Shown here: positions 1-10,920 of the stretch, piece by piece
Position numbering within the stretch: the first letter of the stretch is position 1
Layout: each line of letters begins with the position of its first letter
From: Paucimonas lemoignei
GTDB taxonomy: Bacteria > Pseudomonadota > Gammaproteobacteria > Pseudomonadales > Pseudomonadaceae
Assembly (NCBI GenBank): GCA_900475325.1
Contig: LS483371.1
Coordinates: forward strand, 1,240,001 to 1,304,000
Reading direction: 5' to 3'
Length of the DNA stretch: 64,000 nucleotides
Program-made: the position numbers and the translations under genes
Notes under the pieces: model-generated
Database searches by the model: none
Told to the model about the DNA's origin: nothing
What the model saw: only the letters and a program-made list of their open reading frames with translations

Positions 1-1340
<1,340 letters not shown>

Positions 1341-1373
1341 CCCAGCTTCACCCATTAGCTGCACCCAAAAGAA

Positions 1374-1397
1374 CCCCGCCTTGTGCGGGGTTTTTTT
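1374..1397 (+). terminator. Intrinsic terminator of groEL
   Basis: Stem CCCCGC / GCGGGG (1374-1379 and 1385-1390) with a 5-base loop, followed directly by seven T. It is preceded by A-rich bases and placed just after the groEL stop. Confidence 0.93.
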
Positions 1398-1463
1398 ATG
1401 GGTTATTCGTCGGTGAAGGGACTGGATGCTGTTGGTGCGCGGTTGTGAGCGTCATAAATCGCG

Positions 1464-2163
1464 TACATATCCAGCAGCGGCGGTGACGCCGAGTCACCTT
1501 TGCGCCCTTACGGCGCCTCACTTTTGAGAAGCCGGAATGCCGGCCCAGTCAAAAGTAAGCAAAACGCTCCCGCTCCTTTGTCCGGGTCTTCGCCAAGGCT
1601 CAGACTTCCCTCGCTCCGGCATTGCTCCGTGGGCCGCCGCAATGGGCCATCCATGGCCCGGTGCGGCTAACCCGGCATCCATGCCGGGTTGCCCACTACG
1701 CAATACCTGCGCTCGGCCGGCCACAAGTCGCAATTTGTGTCGCTCATAAATTTTGCGCAGGTCTCCAGAATCAAAAGCAGGGTGTGGTTCAGGAAGAAAG
1801 TGATGCTAAAAATCTGCGAAGCAGATTTGCTTTTGCTTTTCCTGCCGCGATTTCACAGACGACGCAAAATGCGCGTCGGGAGGCTGAGTGGAGGTGCCGT
1901 GGGGTGGGTCGCTCGGCATGAATGCCGAGCGAGCGCCGTTGGGCCATGGATGGCCCGTCGGCGCGTGCCCGCCCCACGATATCGGAGGGCGGAACCCCTG
2001 CGGTACAGGGGCTGACACCAGCGCAGAGGTTTTGGTTACTTTTGGCACCAAAAGTGACCCGGCCGTCAGGACGGAACCTGACTCAGCAGCGCCCGGATGC
2101 CGTGGGTGCTACCCGATTCAAGACGCAGCGCTTTGATTGTTGAGTTGCAGAAATACTAGAGGT
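1464..2163 (+). repeat. Long dispersed intergenic repeat, copy R1
   Basis: About 700 bp of non-coding sequence with a near full-length counterpart at 58363-60313 (there split by an insertion sequence) and shorter relatives at 17941-18207 and, inverted, at 18821-19093. It begins GTACATATCC, as do R2 and R3. It is built from nested palindromes: AACCCGGCAT-CC-ATGCCGGGTT, GGGCCAT-CC-ATGGCCC, GCTCGGCAT-GA-ATGCCGAGC, and near the right end ACTTTTGG-CA-CCAAAAGT. Several open frames of 60-110 codons cross it, but they run in all frames on both strands and none has a convincing start or product. The rest of the groEL-lepA gap holds a short REP-like half site near 2219-2247 and the lepA leader. Confidence 0.85.
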
Positions 2164-2382
2164 GATCCTGACCGCGATTCGGTTTATGCGCACTGAATGT
2201 TCCTACTGAAACTACGCCATCGCGAACAAGCTCGTTCCTACAGGTCCGGTGTCTGGCATCGATTTACGGACCCATTCCTGAACCAGTCGCCTGCAAACGT
2301 GACGCCCAAGGCTTAGTTCAGGTACAATTCCCGGCTATTTTTCGGCGGGCAATCTGCCTGCAACCTTTTTGAGTGTTGATCC

Positions 2383-4179
2383 GTGAGTGATTTGAGTCAT
2401 ATCCGTAATTTCTCCATCATCGCCCACATTGACCATGGCAAGTCGACGCTGGCCGACCGCTTCATTCAAATGTGCGGTGGCCTGTCCGAGCGCGAAATGG
2501 AAGCGCAGGTGCTTGACTCCATGGATCTCGAGCGTGAGCGCGGGATCACCATCAAGGCGCACAGCGTAACGCTGCATTACAAGGCCAATGACGGCAAGAC
2601 GTACCAGTTGAACTTCATTGACACCCCGGGCCACGTCGACTTCACCTATGAAGTCAGCCGTTCCCTGGCGGCGTGCGAAGGTGCTCTGTTGGTGGTCGAT
2701 GCCGGTCAGGGCGTTGAGGCGCAGTCTGTTGCCAACTGCTACACCGCTATCGAGCAGGGCCTTGAGGTCATGCCGGTACTGAACAAAATGGACTTGCCGC
2801 AGGCCGACCCGGACCGCGTCAAGGAAGAGATCGAGAAGATCATCGGCATCGATGCCACCGACGCCGTAGCGTGCAGCGCCAAGAGCGGCATGGGCGTCGA
2901 CCTGGTGCTGGAGCGTCTGGTTCACACCATCCCGGCACCTACCGGCAACATCGAAGACCCGCTGCAGGCGCTGATCATCGACTCCTGGTTCGACAACTAC
3001 CTGGGCGTTGTTTCCCTGGTACGTGTTCGCCACGGTCGGGTCCGCAAGGGCGACAAGATTCTGGTCAAGTCCACCGGCAAGATGCACCTGGTGGACAGCG
3101 TCGGTGTCTTCACCCCCAAGCACACCGCCACCGTTGATCTGAAAGCCGGTGAAGTGGGCTTCATCATCGCGGGTATCAAGGACATTCACGGCGCGCCAGT
3201 GGGCGACACCCTGACCTTGAGCACCACGCCGGACGTTGAAGTGCTGCCAGGCTTCAAGCGCATCCAGCCGCAGGTTTACGCCGGTCTGTTCCCGGTCAGC
3301 TCCGATGACTTCGAAGACTTCCGCGAAGCGCTGCAGAAGCTGACGCTGAACGACTCGTCCCTGCAATATTCGCCAGAGAGCTCTGACGCATTGGGCTTCG
3401 GCTTCCGTTGCGGCTTCCTTGGCATGCTGCACATGGAGATCATTCAGGAGCGTCTGGAGCGTGAATACGACCTGGACCTGATCACCACCGCGCCAACGGT
3501 TATTTTTGAGCTGCTGCTCAAGACCGGTGAAACGATTTACGTCGACAACCCCTCCAAGCTTCCAGACCTGTCAGCCATCGAAGACATGCGCGAACCTATC
3601 GTTCGGGCAAATATTCTTGTGCCGCAGGAGCACCTGGGTAACGTCATTACCCTGTGCATCGAAAAGCGCGGCGTGCAACACGACATGCTGTTCCTGGGGA
3701 CTCAGGTGCAAGTGACTTACGACCTGCCGATGAACGAAGTGGTCCTGGACTTCTTCGACCGTCTCAAGTCGGTCAGTCGCGGTTATGCTTCGCTGGACTA
3801 TCATTTTGACCGTTACCAGTCCGCCAATCTGGTGAAGCTGGATGTACTGATCAACGCAGAGAAGGTCGATGCCCTGGCATTGATCGTCCACCGTGACAAC
3901 GCGGCTTACAAAGGCCGTGCGTTGACCGAGAAGATGAAAGAACTGATTCCACGGCAGATGTTCGACGTAGCGATCCAGGCAGCCATCGGCGGCCAGATCA
4001 TTGCGCGTACAACCGTCAAGGCACTCAGAAAGAACGTACTGGCCAAATGTTATGGCGGCGACGTCAGCCGTAAACGTAAATTGCTGGAGAAGCAAAAGGC
4101 CGGTAAAAAACGCATGAAGCAGGTCGGCAACGTGGAGATTCCACAAGAAGCTTTCCTTGCAGTGCTCAGGTTGGAATAG
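2383..4179 (+). CDS. lepA: Elongation factor 4 (LepA), back-translocating GTPase
   Basis: Ribosome-associated GTPase that acts on stalled or mis-translocated ribosomes and contributes to 30S maturation. The product has 598 residues, full length for the family. Visible motifs are G1 AHIDHGKST (residues 14-22), the EF-type G2 region with RERGITI (51-57), G3 DTPGH (80-84) and G4 NKMD (134-137). The EF-4-specific C-terminal domain with a Lys/Arg-rich tail ([16 protein letters not shown]) follows. It starts with GTG at 2383; no ATG fits the conserved N-terminus and the ribosome-binding site is weak. It is the first gene of a same-strand block lepA-lepB-(remnant)-rnc-era-recO-pdxJ, and lepB begins 9 bases after its stop. 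Confidence 0.98.
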   Translation: MSDLSHIRNFSIIAHIDHGKSTLADRFIQMCGGLSEREMEAQVLDSMDLERERGITIKAHSVTLHYKANDGKTYQLNFIDTPGHVDFTYEVSRSLAACEGALLVVDAGQGVEAQSVANCYTAIEQGLEVMPVLNKMDLPQADPDRVKEEIEKIIGIDATDAVACSAKSGMGVDLVLERLVHTIPAPTGNIEDPLQALIIDSWFDNYLGVVSLVRVRHGRVRKGDKILVKSTGKMHLVDSVGVFTPKHTATVDLKAGEVGFIIAGIKDIHGAPVGDTLTLSTTPDVEVLPGFKRIQPQVYAGLFPVSSDDFEDFREALQKLTLNDSSLQYSPESSDALGFGFRCGFLGMLHMEIIQERLEREYDLDLITTAPTVIFELLLKTGETIYVDNPSKLPDLSAIEDMREPIVRANILVPQEHLGNVITLCIEKRGVQHDMLFLGTQVQVTYDLPMNEVVLDFFDRLKSVSRGYASLDYHFDRYQSANLVKLDVLINAEKVDALALIVHRDNAAYKGRALTEKMKELIPRQMFDVAIQAAIGGQIIARTTVKALRKNVLAKCYGGDVSRKRKLLEKQKAGKKRMKQVGNVEIPQEAFLAVLRLE

Positions 4180-4188
4180 TCAGGTCCT

Positions 4189-5043
4189 ATGTCACTAAAT
4201 TTCCCGCTGTTGCTGGTAATCGCTGTGTTCGTATGCGGTTTGCTGGCGTTGCTCGATCTGGTCGTCCTGGCGCCTCGTCGCCGGGCCGCCATCACGACTT
4301 ATCAGGGCAGTGTCAGCCAGCCGGATATTGAAATCGTTGAACGCTTGAACAAGGAACCGTTGCTGGTCGAATACGGCAAATCGTTTTTCCCGGTTCTGTT
4401 TATCGTTCTGGTTTTACGGTCTTTTCTGGTCGAGCCGTTCCAGATTCCGTCAGGCTCTATGATTCCAACGCTGCGGGTGGGTGACTTCATCCTGGTCAAC
4501 AAGTTTTCCTACGGGATCCGTCTGCCCGTTATCGATGAGAAAGTGATTTCCATCGGTGAGCCGAAACACGGCGACGTGATGGTGTTCCGCTACCCAAGCG
4601 ACCCGAGCGTCAACTACATCAAGCGTGTGGTTGGCCTGCCGGGTGATCAGATTCGTTACACCAGCGACAAGAAGCTGTTCGTCAACGGTGAGCTGGTTGC
4701 CAAACAATTGATCGGTACCGAACCGGGTACGTTGGGCAGCGCAGAGCTGTACAGCGAAAAACTGGGCGAAGTGGAACACGAAATCCGTCAGGAAATGAGC
4801 CGCTACCGCGCGCCGCCTGACCGTGAATGGACAGTCCCGGCCGGCCATTACTTCATGATGGGCGACAACCGCGACAACTCTAACGACAGCCGTTACTGGG
4901 ATGATCCGAGCATTCCCAAGGATGAGCTGGGCATGGTCCCGGACAAGAACATTGTTGGCAAGGCGTTCGCGGTTTGGATGAGCTGGCCTGAGCCCAAGCT
5001 CAGCCACTTCCCCAACTTCTCGCGAGTCGGGCTGATCAAGTAA
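4189..5043 (+). CDS. lepB: Signal peptidase I
   Basis: Membrane-bound serine/lysine endopeptidase that removes signal peptides from Sec- and Tat-exported preproteins on the periplasmic face. The 284-residue product has two N-terminal transmembrane segments (about 4-28 and 66-80). It carries the nucleophile Ser90 in PSGSMIPTL and the general base Lys145 in YIKRVVGLPGD, plus the later GDNRDNSNDSR box. It is co-transcribed with lepA (9-base gap). A hairpin and the degraded remnant of the next operon gene follow. Confidence 0.98.
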   Translation: MSLNFPLLLVIAVFVCGLLALLDLVVLAPRRRAAITTYQGSVSQPDIEIVERLNKEPLLVEYGKSFFPVLFIVLVLRSFLVEPFQIPSGSMIPTLRVGDFILVNKFSYGIRLPVIDEKVISIGEPKHGDVMVFRYPSDPSVNYIKRVVGLPGDQIRYTSDKKLFVNGELVAKQLIGTEPGTLGSAELYSEKLGEVEHEIRQEMSRYRAPPDREWTVPAGHYFMMGDNRDNSNDSRYWDDPSIPKDELGMVPDKNIVGKAFAVWMSWPEPKLSHFPNFSRVGLIK

Positions 5044-5050
5044 TCAATGC

Positions 5051-5071
5051 GGCGCTGTGTTTAACAGCGCC
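5051..5071 (+). other. Hairpin downstream of lepB
   Basis: Perfect 8-bp stem GGCGCTGT / ACAGCGCC with a 5-base loop, seven bases after the lepB stop. No clean T-run follows, so it may be a weak terminator or mRNA-stabilising stem. It lies where the upstream part of the DUF4845-type gene would be. Confidence 0.5.
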
Positions 5072-5093
5072 GTATGTCATTTGGGCGGGCTGA

Positions 5094-5264
5094 CACTGGC
5101 TGCCCAATAGTATTCGGGATGTTGATTTGAACAAGGCGTTAAACGTGACGGTTGAGAACAACAAGTTTCTTGCCCATTTGAAATATGAACAACGTGAACC
5201 ACTGAGCCAGACTGTGTTTATGGCCGTGATGTTCGACGATACTTTTTGCGTGGGTAACCTGTGA
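5094..5264 (+). pseudogene. Remnant of a DUF4845-type gene between lepB and rnc
   Basis: Many Pseudomonas carry a small gene of about 120 codons encoding a DUF4845 membrane protein between lepB and rnc. Here only its 3' half is recognisable. In the frame ending at 5264 the sequence reads NSIRDVDLNKALNVTVENN and continues KFLAHLKYEQREPL (about 5106-5207), which resembles the C-terminal half of that family as I remember it. An in-frame stop lies at 5091-5093 and there is no start, signal anchor or N-terminal half. The stop overlaps the rnc GTG (GTGA), the arrangement expected of the intact gene. The last about 19 residues look diverged. The likely event is a deletion just after lepB. The family assignment is from memory and needs an alignment. 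Confidence 0.7.
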
Positions 5265-5950
5265 CAGTTTCCTTGAGTCGCCTGGAGCGTCAGCTCGGCT
5301 ACACCTTCAAAGATCAGGAACTGATGGTTCTGGCCCTGACACACCGCAGCTTTGCCGGTCGCAATAACGAGCGCCTGGAATTCCTCGGTGATGCCATCCT
5401 CAACTTCGTTGCCGGTGAAGCGCTGTTCGACCGCTTCCCTCAAGCCCGTGAAGGCCAGCTGTCTCGCCTGCGGGCGCGTTTGGTCAAGGGTGAGACCCTG
5501 GCGTTGCTGGCTCGCGGTTTTGACCTGGGTGATTACCTGCGTCTGGGGTCCGGCGAATTGAAAAGCGGCGGGTTTCGCCGTGAGTCGATTCTGGCCGATG
5601 CCCTGGAAGCCCTGATTGGCGCCATCTATCTGGACGCCGGGATGGACATGGCTCGCGAGCGCGTTTTGGCCTGGTTGACCACCGAGTTCGACAGCCTGAC
5701 GCTGGTGGACACCAACAAGGATCCGAAAACCCGATTGCAGGAGTTTCTGCAGTCCCGCGCCTGTGAGCTGCCGCGATACGAAGTGGTGGATATCCAGGGC
5801 GAACCGCACTGCCGGATGTTTTTCGTCGAGTGCGAGATCACCTTATTGAATGAAAAAAGCCGGGGTCAGGGTGTCAGTCGTCGCATTGCCGAACAGGTAG
5901 CAGCGGCCGCAGCACTCATTGCCCTAGGCGTGGAGAACGGCAATGACTGA
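5261..5950 (+). CDS. rnc: Ribonuclease III
   Basis: Dimeric endonuclease that cleaves double-stranded RNA during rRNA processing and mRNA turnover. The 229-residue product carries the signature [10 protein letters not shown] (residues 36-45, with Glu40 and Asp44 as metal ligands) and the second acidic cluster in [20 protein letters not shown]-terminal double-stranded-RNA-binding domain runs from about 155 to 225 ([11 protein letters not shown] to [10 protein letters not shown]). The GTG start overlaps the stop of the upstream DUF4845 remnant (GTGA). The 3' end overlaps era by 8 bases, indicating translational coupling. Confidence 0.97.
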   Translation: MTVSLSRLERQLGYTFKDQELMVLALTHRSFAGRNNERLEFLGDAILNFVAGEALFDRFPQAREGQLSRLRARLVKGETLALLARGFDLGDYLRLGSGELKSGGFRRESILADALEALIGAIYLDAGMDMARERVLAWLTTEFDSLTLVDTNKDPKTRLQEFLQSRACELPRYEVVDIQGEPHCRMFFVECEITLLNEKSRGQGVSRRIAEQVAAAAALIALGVENGND

Positions 5951-6845
5951 TTCAACTGCAACACGCTGTGGCTATGTCGCCATCGTCGGCCGGCCAAACG
6001 TGGGCAAGTCCACGCTGATCAACCACATCCTGGGTCAGAAGCTGGCGATCACCTCGCGCAAGCCTCAGACCACCCGCCACAACATGCTGGGCATCAAGAC
6101 CGAAGGCGCCATCCAGGCCATCTACGTCGATACCCCGGGTATGCACAAGAATGGCGAGAAAGCCCTCAATCGCTACATGAACAAGACCGCTTCGGCGGCG
6201 TTGAAAGACGTCGACGTTGTGATCTTCGTGGTTGACCGCACCCGCTGGACCGACGAAGACCAGATGGTCCTCGAGCGCGTACAGTACGTGCAGGGCCCAG
6301 TGATTCTTGCCATCAACAAGACTGACCGTCTCGAAGACAAGGCCGAATTGATGCCGCATCTTGAGTGGCTGCAAACGCAGCTGCCGAATGCGTCCATCGT
6401 GCCGATCTCGGCGCAGCATGGCCACAACCTCGATGCGCTGGAAGGCTTGATTGCCTCGCACCTGCCGGAAAACGATCACTTCTTCCCGGAAGATCAGATC
6501 ACCGACCGCAGCAGCCGCTTCCTGGCTGCCGAGCTGGTCCGCGAGAAGATCATGCGCCAGTTGGGTGCCGAGCTGCCGTACCAGATCACCGTCGAAATCG
6601 AAGAGTTCAAGCAGCAGGGCAAAACCTTGCATATTCACGCCTTGATCCTCGTCGAGCGTGACGGCCAGAAGAAAATCATCATTGGCGACAAGGGCGAACG
6701 CATCAAGCGTATCGGTACCGACGCGCGCCGCGACATGGAGCTGTTGTTCGACTCCAAGGTCATGCTCAACCTCTGGGTCAAGGTCAAAGGCGGCTGGTCC
6801 GATGACGAGCGCGCCCTGCGTTCGCTGGGCTACGGCGACTTGTAA
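5943..6845 (+). CDS. era: GTPase Era
   Basis: Essential Ras-like GTPase that binds the 3' end of 16S rRNA and assists 30S assembly. The 300-residue product has the P-loop GRPNVGKST near the N-terminus, DTPG and NKTD motifs, and a C-terminal KH RNA-binding domain ([14 protein letters not shown] region, about 245-260). The ATG lies inside the end of rnc, the usual rnc-era coupling. A long perfect hairpin separates it from recO. Confidence 0.98.
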   Translation: MTDSTATRCGYVAIVGRPNVGKSTLINHILGQKLAITSRKPQTTRHNMLGIKTEGAIQAIYVDTPGMHKNGEKALNRYMNKTASAALKDVDVVIFVVDRTRWTDEDQMVLERVQYVQGPVILAINKTDRLEDKAELMPHLEWLQTQLPNASIVPISAQHGHNLDALEGLIASHLPENDHFFPEDQITDRSSRFLAAELVREKIMRQLGAELPYQITVEIEEFKQQGKTLHIHALILVERDGQKKIIIGDKGERIKRIGTDARRDMELLFDSKVMLNLWVKVKGGWSDDERALRSLGYGDL

Positions 6846-6853
6846 GCCTGATC

Positions 6854-6884
6854 ATCCGCTGCTGCCTGCCTGGCAGCAGCGGAT
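6854..6884 (+). other. 13-bp perfect inverted repeat between era and recO
   Basis: ATCCGCTGCTGCC (6854-6866) pairs perfectly with GGCAGCAGCGGAT (6872-6884) across a 5-base loop. No T-run follows, so it is not a standard terminator. In mRNA it would form a stable stem in the era-recO spacer and could be a processing or stability element. Confidence 0.7.
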
Positions 6885-6921
6885 TGCCTGTAACGCCTTC
6901 GCTTCCCTTCGAGCTGTCTGA

Positions 6922-7608
6922 ATGATCAGCGTGCCTATCGGCCAACCTGCTTACGTGTTGCACAGCCGGGCGTATCGGGAAACCAGCGCGCTGGTGGACT
7001 TCCTCACGCCTCAAGGTCGGCTGCGTGCCGTACTGCGCAGTGCGCGGGGTAAGGCGGGCACGCTGGCACGGCCGTTCGTACCCCTTGAGGTGGAGTTTCG
7101 CGGACGCGGCGAGCTGAAAAACGTCGGGCGCATGGAAGGCGTCGGTGTTGCCAGCTGGCTGGTGGGGGAGGCGCTGTTCAGCGGCCTGTACCTTAATGAA
7201 CTGCTGATACGCCTGTTGCCCTCCGAAGACCCTCATCCCGCGGTGTTCGAGCACTACGCTGCTACGCTGCAAGCCTTGGCCGAAGGCCGCCCTCTGGAAC
7301 CGCTGCTGCGCTCTTTCGAGTGGCGCCTGCTCGACGACCTCGGCTACGGCTTTGCGTTGGATACCGACATCAACGGCGACGCCCTGGACGCAGGTGGCCT
7401 GTACCGCCTGCAAGTGGACGCCGGGCTTGAGCGGGTCTATCTGCTGCAACCCGGCCTGTTTCAGGGCACCGAATTATTGGCCATGGCCGAAGCCGACTGG
7501 AGCGCCCCGGGTGCACTGGCCGCCGCCAAGCGCCTGATGCGCCAAGCGCTGGCCGTGCATTTGGGCGGGCGGCCATTGGTCAGTCGGGAACTGTTTCGCA
7601 AGCCGTAA
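6922..7608 (+). CDS. recO: DNA repair protein RecO
   Basis: RecF-pathway mediator that anneals complementary single strands and loads RecA with RecR onto SSB-coated DNA. The 228-residue product has the N-terminal OB-fold typical of RecO ([19 protein letters not shown], then [12 protein letters not shown]) followed by the helical C-terminal domain. The ATG at 6922 is the only sensible start. It lies in the conserved era-recO-pdxJ order, 76 bases after era and 50 bases before pdxJ. Confidence 0.95.
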   Translation: MISVPIGQPAYVLHSRAYRETSALVDFLTPQGRLRAVLRSARGKAGTLARPFVPLEVEFRGRGELKNVGRMEGVGVASWLVGEALFSGLYLNELLIRLLPSEDPHPAVFEHYAATLQALAEGRPLEPLLRSFEWRLLDDLGYGFALDTDINGDALDAGGLYRLQVDAGLERVYLLQPGLFQGTELLAMAEADWSAPGALAAAKRLMRQALAVHLGGRPLVSRELFRKP

Positions 7609-7658
7609 TCAGGCTTTATGCTCATCGACCTGTTTCGATCATCTTTCAGGAGACACCC

Positions 7659-8405
7659 GTGACCCACAGCACCCGCATTTTGCTTGGCGTAAACATCGAT
7701 CACGTCGCCACGTTGCGTCAGGCCCGAGGCACGCGTTATCCAGACCCGGTCAAAGCTGCGCTGGATGCCGAAGAGGCCGGTGCCGACGGGATCACCGTGC
7801 ACTTGCGCGAAGACCGCCGTCACATCCAGGAGCGCGATGTGCTGCTGCTCAAGGACGTGCTGCAAACCCGCATGAATTTCGAAATGGGTGTTACGGAAGA
7901 AATGCTCGCGTTCGCCGAACGCATTCGTCCCGCTCATGTGTGCCTGGTGCCGGAAACGCGACAAGAGCTGACGACTGAGGGTGGTCTGGATGTGGCCGGG
8001 CAGGAAGCGCGCATTCAGGCCGCCGTTGAGCGGTTGAGCAAGGTCGGTTGTGAGGTGTCGCTGTTCATTGATGCCGATGAGCGCCAGATCGCCGCGTCAA
8101 AGCGTGTCGGCGCGCCCGCCATCGAGCTGCACACCGGCCGTTATGCCGATGCGCAAACGCCAGCTGAAGTGGCTGACGAGCTGCAGCGTATCGCTGATGG
8201 GGTAGCGTTTGGTCTGGCGGAAGGCTTGGTCGTCAACGCTGGTCATGGCTTGCATTACCACAACGTCGAGGCTGTAGCGGCTATCAAGGGCATCAACGAA
8301 CTGAACATCGGCCACGCCTTGGTGGCCCATGCGCTGTTTGTTGGCTTTAAATCGGCTGTGGCAGAGATGAAAGCGTTGATTGTTGCGGCGGCTTACAAGG
8401 CCTGA
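7659..8405 (+). CDS. pdxJ: Pyridoxine 5'-phosphate synthase
   Basis: Condenses 1-deoxy-D-xylulose 5-phosphate with 3-amino-2-oxopropyl phosphate to pyridoxine 5'-phosphate, the ring-forming step of vitamin B6 synthesis in the cytoplasm. The 248-residue TIM barrel is full length. The N-terminal strand [22 protein letters not shown], the segment [13 protein letters not shown], and the phosphate-binding end [15 protein letters not shown] are diagnostic. It starts at GTG 7659 with a good AGGAG site. It is the last gene of the operon and a REP pair follows. Confidence 0.97.
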   Translation: MTHSTRILLGVNIDHVATLRQARGTRYPDPVKAALDAEEAGADGITVHLREDRRHIQERDVLLLKDVLQTRMNFEMGVTEEMLAFAERIRPAHVCLVPETRQELTTEGGLDVAGQEARIQAAVERLSKVGCEVSLFIDADERQIAASKRVGAPAIELHTGRYADAQTPAEVADELQRIADGVAFGLAEGLVVNAGHGLHYHNVEAVAAIKGINELNIGHALVAHALFVGFKSAVAEMKALIVAAAYKA

Positions 8406-8435
8406 ATTGAACCGCGTGGCAGATGCACCTCGGCT

Positions 8436-8520
8436 CTGTAGGAGCTGACCGAGGTTACGAGGGCTGCGAAAGCGGTGTGCCTGACTCACCGCCGTTCGCA
8501 GCCTCCGGCAGCTCCTACAG
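8436..8520. repeat. REP-type palindrome pair
   Basis: CTGTAGGAGCTG...GGGCTGCGAA and its imperfect inverse TTCGCAGCCTC...GCTCCTACAG enclose about 85 bp between the convergent pdxJ and cmoB. It is of the same class as the elements at 28340, 44995, 51859 and 55977. Confidence 0.85.
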
Positions 8521-8573
8521 GTTTCCGGGGTTGCAGGTGAAGATTTACCCACAGTGGAATGGTGAGGGCTGAC

Positions 8574-9533
8574 CTACGGCTTACGCCCCACAATCACCGC
8601 GCGCATTGGCGCGGGCAGGCCCTCTACGGTTTTGCTTTGATCTTCTGGATTAAGAAAATCGCTCAACGACTGATAGCGCATCCACTCGGTGCCGCGCTGT
8701 TCTTCAGTGGTCGTCACGCTGACATCCACGCAACGTACATCCACGAAGCCCGCCCGGCGCAGCCAAAGCTCCAGGGCTGCGACTGACGGCAGGAACCACA
8801 CGTTACGCATCTGCGAATAGCGGTCTTCCGGCACCAGCACCTGATGCACGTCGCCTTCTACCACCATGGTTTCCAGCACCAGTTCGCCACCTTTGACCAG
8901 GCAGTCCTTGAGCGCCAACAGGTGATCAATAGGCGATTTGCGGTGATAGAGCACGCCCATGGAAAACACCGTGTCGAAGCCTTCCAGACGCGCTGGCAGG
9001 TCTTCCAGTGCAAAGGGCAGATGCCATGCGGGCAGATCAGGCAGGTAACGCTGCATGGCCTGGAACTGGCAGAAGAACAGCCAATTCGGGTCGACACCAA
9101 TCACGCTGTCGGCCCCGGCGCCAAGCATGCGCCACTGGTAGTAGCCATTGCCGCAGCCAACGTCCAGCACGCGCTTGCCGTTGAGGTCCAGATGCGGCGC
9201 CACTCGCGACCATTTCCAGTCCGAGCGCCATTCAGTGTCGATGTGCACGCCGAACACATCAAACGGGCCTTTGCGCCACGGCGACAGGCCCATCAACGCG
9301 GCGCGGGTCTGCGCGCGGGTCTCATCGTCGCACTCCACATCGAGGGTAAAGCTGTCCTTGAGGTCAATGCGCGAGGGGACCAGATCCGGTAAGGCATTGA
9401 GCGCACCTTGCCAGCGCTCCAGGTCGCCATGACCCTTGGCCATTTTCGTGTCGAGCTGGGCCTGCAGGCCGTTGGCCCATTCAGCCAGAGGGGTGCCCGC
9501 CAGACGGCGGACCAGGGGAGCAAGATCAATCAT
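8574..9533 (-). CDS. cmoB: tRNA U34 carboxymethyltransferase CmoB
   Basis: Transfers the carboxymethyl group of carboxy-S-adenosyl-L-methionine to 5-hydroxyuridine at the wobble position, giving cmo5U34. From the ATG at 9533 the product has 319 residues ([16 protein letters not shown]). The longer open frame upstream adds 14 residues not found in the family. The Rossmann motif [13 protein letters not shown] (about 122-134) and the basic lid [11 protein letters not shown] are visible. Its ATGA start overlaps the cmoA stop, so the two genes are translationally coupled. Confidence 0.97.
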   Translation of the reverse strand: MIDLAPLVRRLAGTPLAEWANGLQAQLDTKMAKGHGDLERWQGALNALPDLVPSRIDLKDSFTLDVECDDETRAQTRAALMGLSPWRKGPFDVFGVHIDTEWRSDWKWSRVAPHLDLNGKRVLDVGCGNGYYQWRMLGAGADSVIGVDPNWLFFCQFQAMQRYLPDLPAWHLPFALEDLPARLEGFDTVFSMGVLYHRKSPIDHLLALKDCLVKGGELVLETMVVEGDVHQVLVPEDRYSQMRNVWFLPSVAALELWLRRAGFVDVRCVDVSVTTTEEQRGTEWMRYQSLSDFLNPEDQSKTVEGLPAPMRAVIVGRKP

Positions 9534-10273
9534 GGCAGGGCAATCAACGAGGCAAAGTTCAGGCATTGGAACCACGGCACCACCTTGCTGAAACCTGCGT
9601 CGAGCAGGCGCTGGCGGTGTTCTTCGAGGCTGTCGGGTTTCATGACGTTTTCGATGGCGCTGCGCTTCTGGGCAATTTCCAGATCGCTGTAGCCATTGGC
9701 GCGTTTGAAGGCGATGTGCAGGTCGGTGAGCAAGGCATGTTCCTGCTCATCGGCAAAGCGCAGTTTCTCGGAAAGGATCAGCGCACCACCCGGCAGCAAC
9801 GCCTGGCGAATGCGGCTCAGCAGCGCAAGGCGTTGATCCGGGGCGATGAATTGCAGGGTGAAGTTCAGGGCAACCACCGAGGCCGGCTGGAACTCCAGGG
9901 CGAGGATGTCGCCGTCAATCACCTGGACGGGCAGCAGCTCCTGAAACATCGAGTCTTGCGCATTGAGGTATTCCCTGCAGCGCTCGACCATGGCCGCTGA
10001 GTTATCCACAGCAATAACGCTGCAGCCCTCGCTGCGCACATGGCGGCGCAGGGCCTGGGTGACAGCGCCCAGCGAACTGCCCAGGTCATACAGCACGCTA
10101 TTGGGTTGAGCGAATTGTGCGGCCAGCACGCCGAGGTTTTCGACGATGGTCGGGTAACCGGGCACTGAACGCTTGATCATGTCCGGGAAAACCCGCACCA
10201 CGTCTTCGTTGAAAGCGAAGTCCGGCACCTGGGCTAGCGGCTGGGCGAAAATGCGGTCGGGTTCTTTGCTCAC
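9530..10273 (-). CDS. cmoA: Carboxy-S-adenosyl-L-methionine synthase CmoA
   Basis: Makes carboxy-SAM from SAM and prephenate, the cofactor used by CmoB. The 247-residue product begins [25 protein letters not shown], typical of the family. It has the SAM-binding loop [12 protein letters not shown] and the later strand [16 protein letters not shown]. It sits directly upstream of cmoB with a 4-base overlap. Confidence 0.97.
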   Translation of the reverse strand: MSKEPDRIFAQPLAQVPDFAFNEDVVRVFPDMIKRSVPGYPTIVENLGVLAAQFAQPNSVLYDLGSSLGAVTQALRRHVRSEGCSVIAVDNSAAMVERCREYLNAQDSMFQELLPVQVIDGDILALEFQPASVVALNFTLQFIAPDQRLALLSRIRQALLPGGALILSEKLRFADEQEHALLTDLHIAFKRANGYSDLEIAQKRSAIENVMKPDSLEEHRQRLLDAGFSKVVPWFQCLNFASLIALP

Positions 10274-10366
10274 GGTGATTCCGGCGGCGGGCTGAAAAGT
10301 GCGGCATTTTAGCCAAATCCGCGCTCAAGCCGAAACATCATCTGACCGCAGGGCGGCAAAAGAGCC

Positions 10367-10759
10367 TCAATTGACGGTTATTGCGCAATCGAAGGTCTGC
10401 TCAGGGGCTACTTCCGGTGCCCAGGGCTGCTGATACACCATCGTCAAACGGCCATTGCCAGCAGTCGCTGCCTGATAACGCCAGACCGACTGACCGGCGC
10501 TGCCGACCATGCTTTTGTCCTCCGGGTTGTTATAAACCTCTGGGCCCAGGCTGCGCAGGATCGATTGCGCCGGGTTCTGCACCTGCCAGCGAAAACCCGT
10601 GGTGGGGTTGCTCGGCAAGGTCAGCATCATGGTCTGGCCGGTCTTGAGCGTGAGCGGGCAATCACCTTGCTCTTCCAGGGTCACAACCTGCTTGGGGTGC
10701 TGCGCGCAGGCAGCCAGGAGAGAAAAACTTAGCGGGAGTAGCAGACGGGCAGAGGGCAT
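10367..10759 (-). CDS. Chagasin/ICP-like (I42) inhibitor lipoprotein
   Basis: Small lipoprotein of about 130 residues starting at the ATG 10759, chosen because it gives a clean lipoprotein signal (MPSARLLLPLSFSLLAAC, lipobox LAAC). The mature part carries the three loop motifs of the chagasin/ICP family of cysteine-protease inhibitors: NPTTGFRW, the glycine-containing loop SMVGSAGQSVWRYQA, and QQPWAPEVAP (RPW-like). Family members block papain-type peptidases. The physiological target in Pseudomonas is not known. It is a separate minus-strand gene between cmoA and lon. Confidence 0.85.
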   Translation of the reverse strand: MPSARLLLPLSFSLLAACAQHPKQVVTLEEQGDCPLTLKTGQTMMLTLPSNPTTGFRWQVQNPAQSILRSLGPEVYNNPEDKSMVGSAGQSVWRYQAATAGNGRLTMVYQQPWAPEVAPEQTFDCAITVN

Positions 10760-10810
10760 GGTGGCTCCAGTCTTCGGACGAAGCTGGAGCATAACCGATG
10801 ACGACACATT

Positions 10811-10904
10811 CTGTAGGACCGGCTTCAGCCGGGAAGAGGTCGGTACATCCGCAACATATATGCCGTCAGAAATGCCGCCTTCCCGGCTAAAGCCGGTCCT
10901 ACAG
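10811..10904. repeat. REP-type palindrome pair
   Basis: CTGTAGGACCGGCTTCAGCCGGGAAG and its inverse CTTCCCGGCTAAAGCCGGTCCTACAG flank about 40 bp, just downstream of the lon stop. Confidence 0.85.
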
Positions 10905-10920
10905 AAATGAGCTTTGCTGC

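Noticed and set aside
1518..2143. Several 60-110 codon open frames in the groEL-lepA gap
   Set aside because: They lie in the dispersed repeat R1, occur in all frames on both strands, and are not kept open consistently in the other copies.
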